A DNA stretch of 64,000 nucleotides from Xylanibacter oryzae DSM 17970. GTDB lineage: Bacteria > Bacteroidota > Bacteroidia > Bacteroidales > Bacteroidaceae. The DNA lies in NCBI RefSeq assembly GCF_000585355.1, contig NZ_KK073873.1, positions 1,390,703 through 1,454,702 of the forward strand, written 5' to 3'. Numbering within the stretch: the stretch's first letter is position 1; every line of letters begins with the position of its first letter. The notes beneath the pieces were generated by a model. It did no database searches and was not told the origin of the DNA. It worked only from the letters and a program-made list of their open reading frames with translations. Of this stretch, positions 61,721 through 64,000 are shown piece after piece. The translations under genes were made by a program, and so were the position numbers.

Positions 61721-63242
61721 GCCTTTTAAACGCTTTTAAACAAAAATCCAGAATCATTTTTCTTTCATTCGAGTTCAATCCTATAAAAAATTCCACAAGA
61801 CCAATTATAATAACAAAATATAAAGATTCTTGGATAAATGAATATATAGTCGTAATATTATGTCGGTGAATCACAAAATAAAGTATAACGCTAAATAAAA
61901 CTATATATGAGGAAGTTAATAAAACCTTCTTTATGTAATCCATGCAAGGCATCCCTAATATTTTATGTACTAAAAATAATTTAATGAAATAATTAATACT
62001 TTCTAATATTAATGCAACATAAAAAGTAGTTATTGGGGGCATACCAAGATATAAGAATACATATGAAACAGGAAGTATCAACAATGTTACTGTACATACA
62101 ATCGACATAAACTTTTTTAGGTTGCCAGAAGCTTCAATTCCAACGCCTAAGGAATTTGTCATTGACGTTATTATAGATGTGACTAGAATTATTCTTATAA
62201 ATTCAATAGTATTCTGTGGTGATTTACCAAGCCACAAATTTAATATAAAACTTGTATTAATTATAATAGGAAAAGACAATATGTACATTAACAAGAATGT
62301 ATACTTTGAACTTTTAATCATCAAATTGTACATCCTTGCATATTCATTATCTGCATAATTTTTAATTATCTGAGGATTTAATGCCATCTGGAAATTTGAA
62401 GCGAATTGCTGAACTGCTGTCTGAACTTGAACCGCAATGCCTCTTGCAGCATTAAGTACTGGACCTCCAAACATATTAAGTAATACATTGACTCCTTGGG
62501 TAGCTCCTAGCGCTGAAAGATTTCCAAACATAGCCCACAACGAAAATTTAATCATTCTATTAAATGTATATTTATCATACATAAATTGAATATGGCAAGT
62601 TGGGAATTTTTTTTTAATATAAAATCTATAAAGTCCGAAATCCATTATATATATAACAAGTAATAATATAGAGTAAACTATTAGACGATCATATGTTATA
62701 TATTGAATACTGTAAACTATCAATAATTTAATACTAACATCAAGAATTGATAGATATGCAAATGCTGACATTTTTTCTTCTGCTATAATCAGAGATGTAA
62801 AAGGAACAGTCAACACACTTAATAACAATCCAAAAACGGAACAGTGATACACCCATTTACAAGCAAAAATACGATCTGGAGGAATATTCATTTTATTTAA
62901 TAAAAACCAATATCCGATTGTTTCACACAAAAACAAAAGTAATACTGCTATTAAAAAATGTATAAAAATCGCTGTATTAAATACCTTATCAAGATTACCT
63001 TTTTCTTTCTTCCCTATTTCATATGCTAAGAATCTAGAACTAGCAACAGACATAGCCGTATTAACTGAGGCAAAAATCAGCACAAAGCCACCAATAACAT
63101 TAAATAAGCCATAATCAACAAAGCCAAGAACTTTAAGCACTACGCGACTTGTATAAAGACAAACCAATAACGTATAAATCATACGCATATACAAAAAGAG
63201 GGTGTTCTTTGCTATTCGTTTATTATTACTATTAATATCCAT
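61704..63242 (-). CDS. Oligosaccharide flippase (Wzx-like)
   Basis: The 512-residue protein has 12-14 predicted membrane segments of the MATE/MOP superfamily, with the N-terminal RIAKNTLFLYMRMIYTLLV and the GFVDYGLFNVIGGF loop typical of Wzx/RfbX proteins. It flips the lipid-linked repeat unit to the periplasm. It lies between the FrhB-type gene and the GT11-like gene. Length and hydrophobic pattern are normal. Confidence 0.9.
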   Translation of the reverse strand: MDINSNNKRIAKNTLFLYMRMIYTLLVCLYTSRVVLKVLGFVDYGLFNVIGGFVLIFASVNTAMSVASSRFLAYEIGKKEKGNLDKVFNTAIFIHFLIAVLLLFLCETIGYWFLLNKMNIPPDRIFACKWVYHCSVFGLLLSVLTVPFTSLIIAEEKMSAFAYLSILDVSIKLLIVYSIQYITYDRLIVYSILLLVIYIMDFGLYRFYIKKKFPTCHIQFMYDKYTFNRMIKFSLWAMFGNLSALGATQGVNVLLNMFGGPVLNAARGIAVQVQTAVQQFASNFQMALNPQIIKNYADNEYARMYNLMIKSSKYTFLLMYILSFPIIINTSFILNLWLGKSPQNTIEFIRIILVTSIITSMTNSLGVGIEASGNLKKFMSIVCTVTLLILPVSYVFLYLGMPPITTFYVALILESINYFIKLFLVHKILGMPCMDYIKKVLLTSSYIVLFSVILYFVIHRHNITTIYSFIQESLYFVIIIGLVEFFIGLNSNERKMILDFCLKAFKRHDNNI

Positions 63243-63286
63243 TTTATATTATTTTACAGGAGCGATACAATAAGAAATTAAATAAT

Positions 63287-64000
63287 TTAGAATCTATTAG
63301 TTATTTTACTAATAATTTTTTTATACCATTTGTTATTTATGTAGCCATACTTATCCATAACATAACGAAATCCATTTCTATCCAATGATAAATAGAACTT
63401 TTTTCGATTGATCAATGAAGGTGATAATGATTTTATTAGATGTTGATTAAATGCTGTCGCTTTTTCTAATGATTCCTCTTTTTCACATATAACATCACGG
63501 ATAGAAAAAAAGAAATTTCTACCTTTTGTGTTATTGGCAATAACAAGTGATGTACCATATTTATTATCCATAACAGGGTCAACATTTTCTATACCCCAAA
63601 AATCAGCTATTGTAATATCTGCAACTCGTGGTATCATTTTAAATTTACATTCGTAACAACAAGGTCTTCCTGCGATATGCGTGCCTATAAAACATCTCGT
63701 AAAATCATCATCAATTGTATTTTTTACATAAATATTTCCATTTTCGAAAGTAGCCTTGAATGCAAAATTATGCCAACCTCCATATTCTTTATTTTTTGGA
63801 TGATATTTTAGTATTTTTGAGCCATACTCATTTTCCAAAGAATCCAAATACTTACGAAATAATTTGGGTGAGTTTATACTGCAACAAATAAAATCAACTA
63901 TAATTAAATTATCAAAATTTTTATACTTTAGAAAACTTCTAAGAGCTGCCATTTGGCATGGGCAACCACATACTAGAACATTTTCTCCTAAAGAAAGCAA
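63287..64000 (-). CDS. FrhB-type coenzyme F420 hydrogenase/dehydrogenase beta-subunit-like protein, 3' part
   Basis: The frame runs open to the right edge, so the first residues shown are internal. The 237 residues contain VLVCGCPCQMAALRSFL, RPCCYECKFKMIPRVADITIADFWG and further cysteines in the pattern of FrhB/FdhB C-terminal domains. In bacterial polysaccharide clusters these proteins accompany pyruvyl transferases and are not linked to F420. Their reaction there is unknown. It is the first gene visible of the cluster, which continues beyond the window. Confidence 0.85.
   Translation of the reverse strand: MLSLGENVLVCGCPCQMAALRSFLKYKNFDNLIIVDFICCSINSPKLFRKYLDSLENEYGSKILKYHPKNKEYGGWHNFAFKATFENGNIYVKNTIDDDFTRCFIGTHIAGRPCCYECKFKMIPRVADITIADFWGIENVDPVMDNKYGTSLVIANNTKGRNFFFSIRDVICEKEESLEKATAFNQHLIKSLSPSLINRKKFYLSLDRNGFRYVMDKYGYINNKWYKKIISKITNRF

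Noticed and set aside
1-64000. tRNA, rRNA, CRISPR arrays, integrases or transposases
   Set aside because: None was found by reading; the direct repeats seen are isolated pairs and not regularly spaced arrays.

Overview
The window looks like chromosomal DNA of a member of the Bacteroidales, most likely Prevotella or a close relative. The support is AT-rich DNA, SusC/SusD and FecA-type TonB receptors, DUF4249, Wzi and the cofactor-independent phosphoglycerate mutase inside a threonine operon. The promoters fit the Bacteroidetes consensus: at least seven upstream regions carry a -7 TAnnTTTG box, several with TTTG 19-20 bases further upstream. No rRNA, tRNA, CRISPR array, transposase or integrase was seen.

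Layout. 1-10 kb: the tail of an FtsX-type permease, an acyl-CoA synthetase, a Crp-type regulator, a winged-helix/LepA-tail chimera, a small lipoprotein, a pheT-yebC-TSCPD operon, a cytidylate-kinase-like protein and an FAD oxidoreductase. 10-15.3 kb: thrA-apgM-thrC. 15.3-20.2 kb: a 48-residue membrane peptide, an initiating sugar transferase, a Wzi-lipocalin pair and an Fpg/Nei-like protein. 20.3-23.5 kb: a TonB receptor with its DUF4249 lipoprotein. 23.5-26.3 kb: an accessory stretch with stacked hairpins, a purine-rich tract, two small genes and two genes for predicted cysteine-protease inhibitors. 26.3-33.9 kb: SusC, SusD and a secreted beta-helix lipoprotein. 34.2-37.6 kb: a translationally coupled small peptide, a GH130 enzyme and a two-domain GT4 protein. 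37.8-45.5 kb: a tripartite RND efflux operon with a divergent LytS/LytTR-type two-component system. 45.5-49 kb: DUF2335 and a partner, rfbB, and a secreted esterase. 49.2-64 kb: a very AT-rich O-antigen/capsule cluster, all on the minus strand and running off the right edge.

How the parts fit. The right-hand cluster holds a flippase, a polymerase, GT2/GT4/GT11-like transferases, a pyruvyl transferase, an FrhB-type protein, a LicD protein, a hexapeptide acyltransferase, a WecG-type transferase and GDP-mannose dehydratase. Together they should assemble a decorated surface polysaccharide. The initiating transferase and the Wzi protein that such a pathway needs lie about 30 kb away. rfbB is an orphan, with no rfbA, rfbC or rfbD in view.

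The most unusual content is at 24.1-25.9 kb. A stand-alone stefin-like protein and a larger protein both carry the cystatin QxVxG loop. In the larger one the cystatin domain follows a domain that reads like a chagasin/I42 inhibitor. This would be a double-headed cysteine-protease inhibitor made from two unrelated folds. Second in interest is the small in-frame gene in which the last ~90 residues of translation factor LepA are joined to a winged-helix start.
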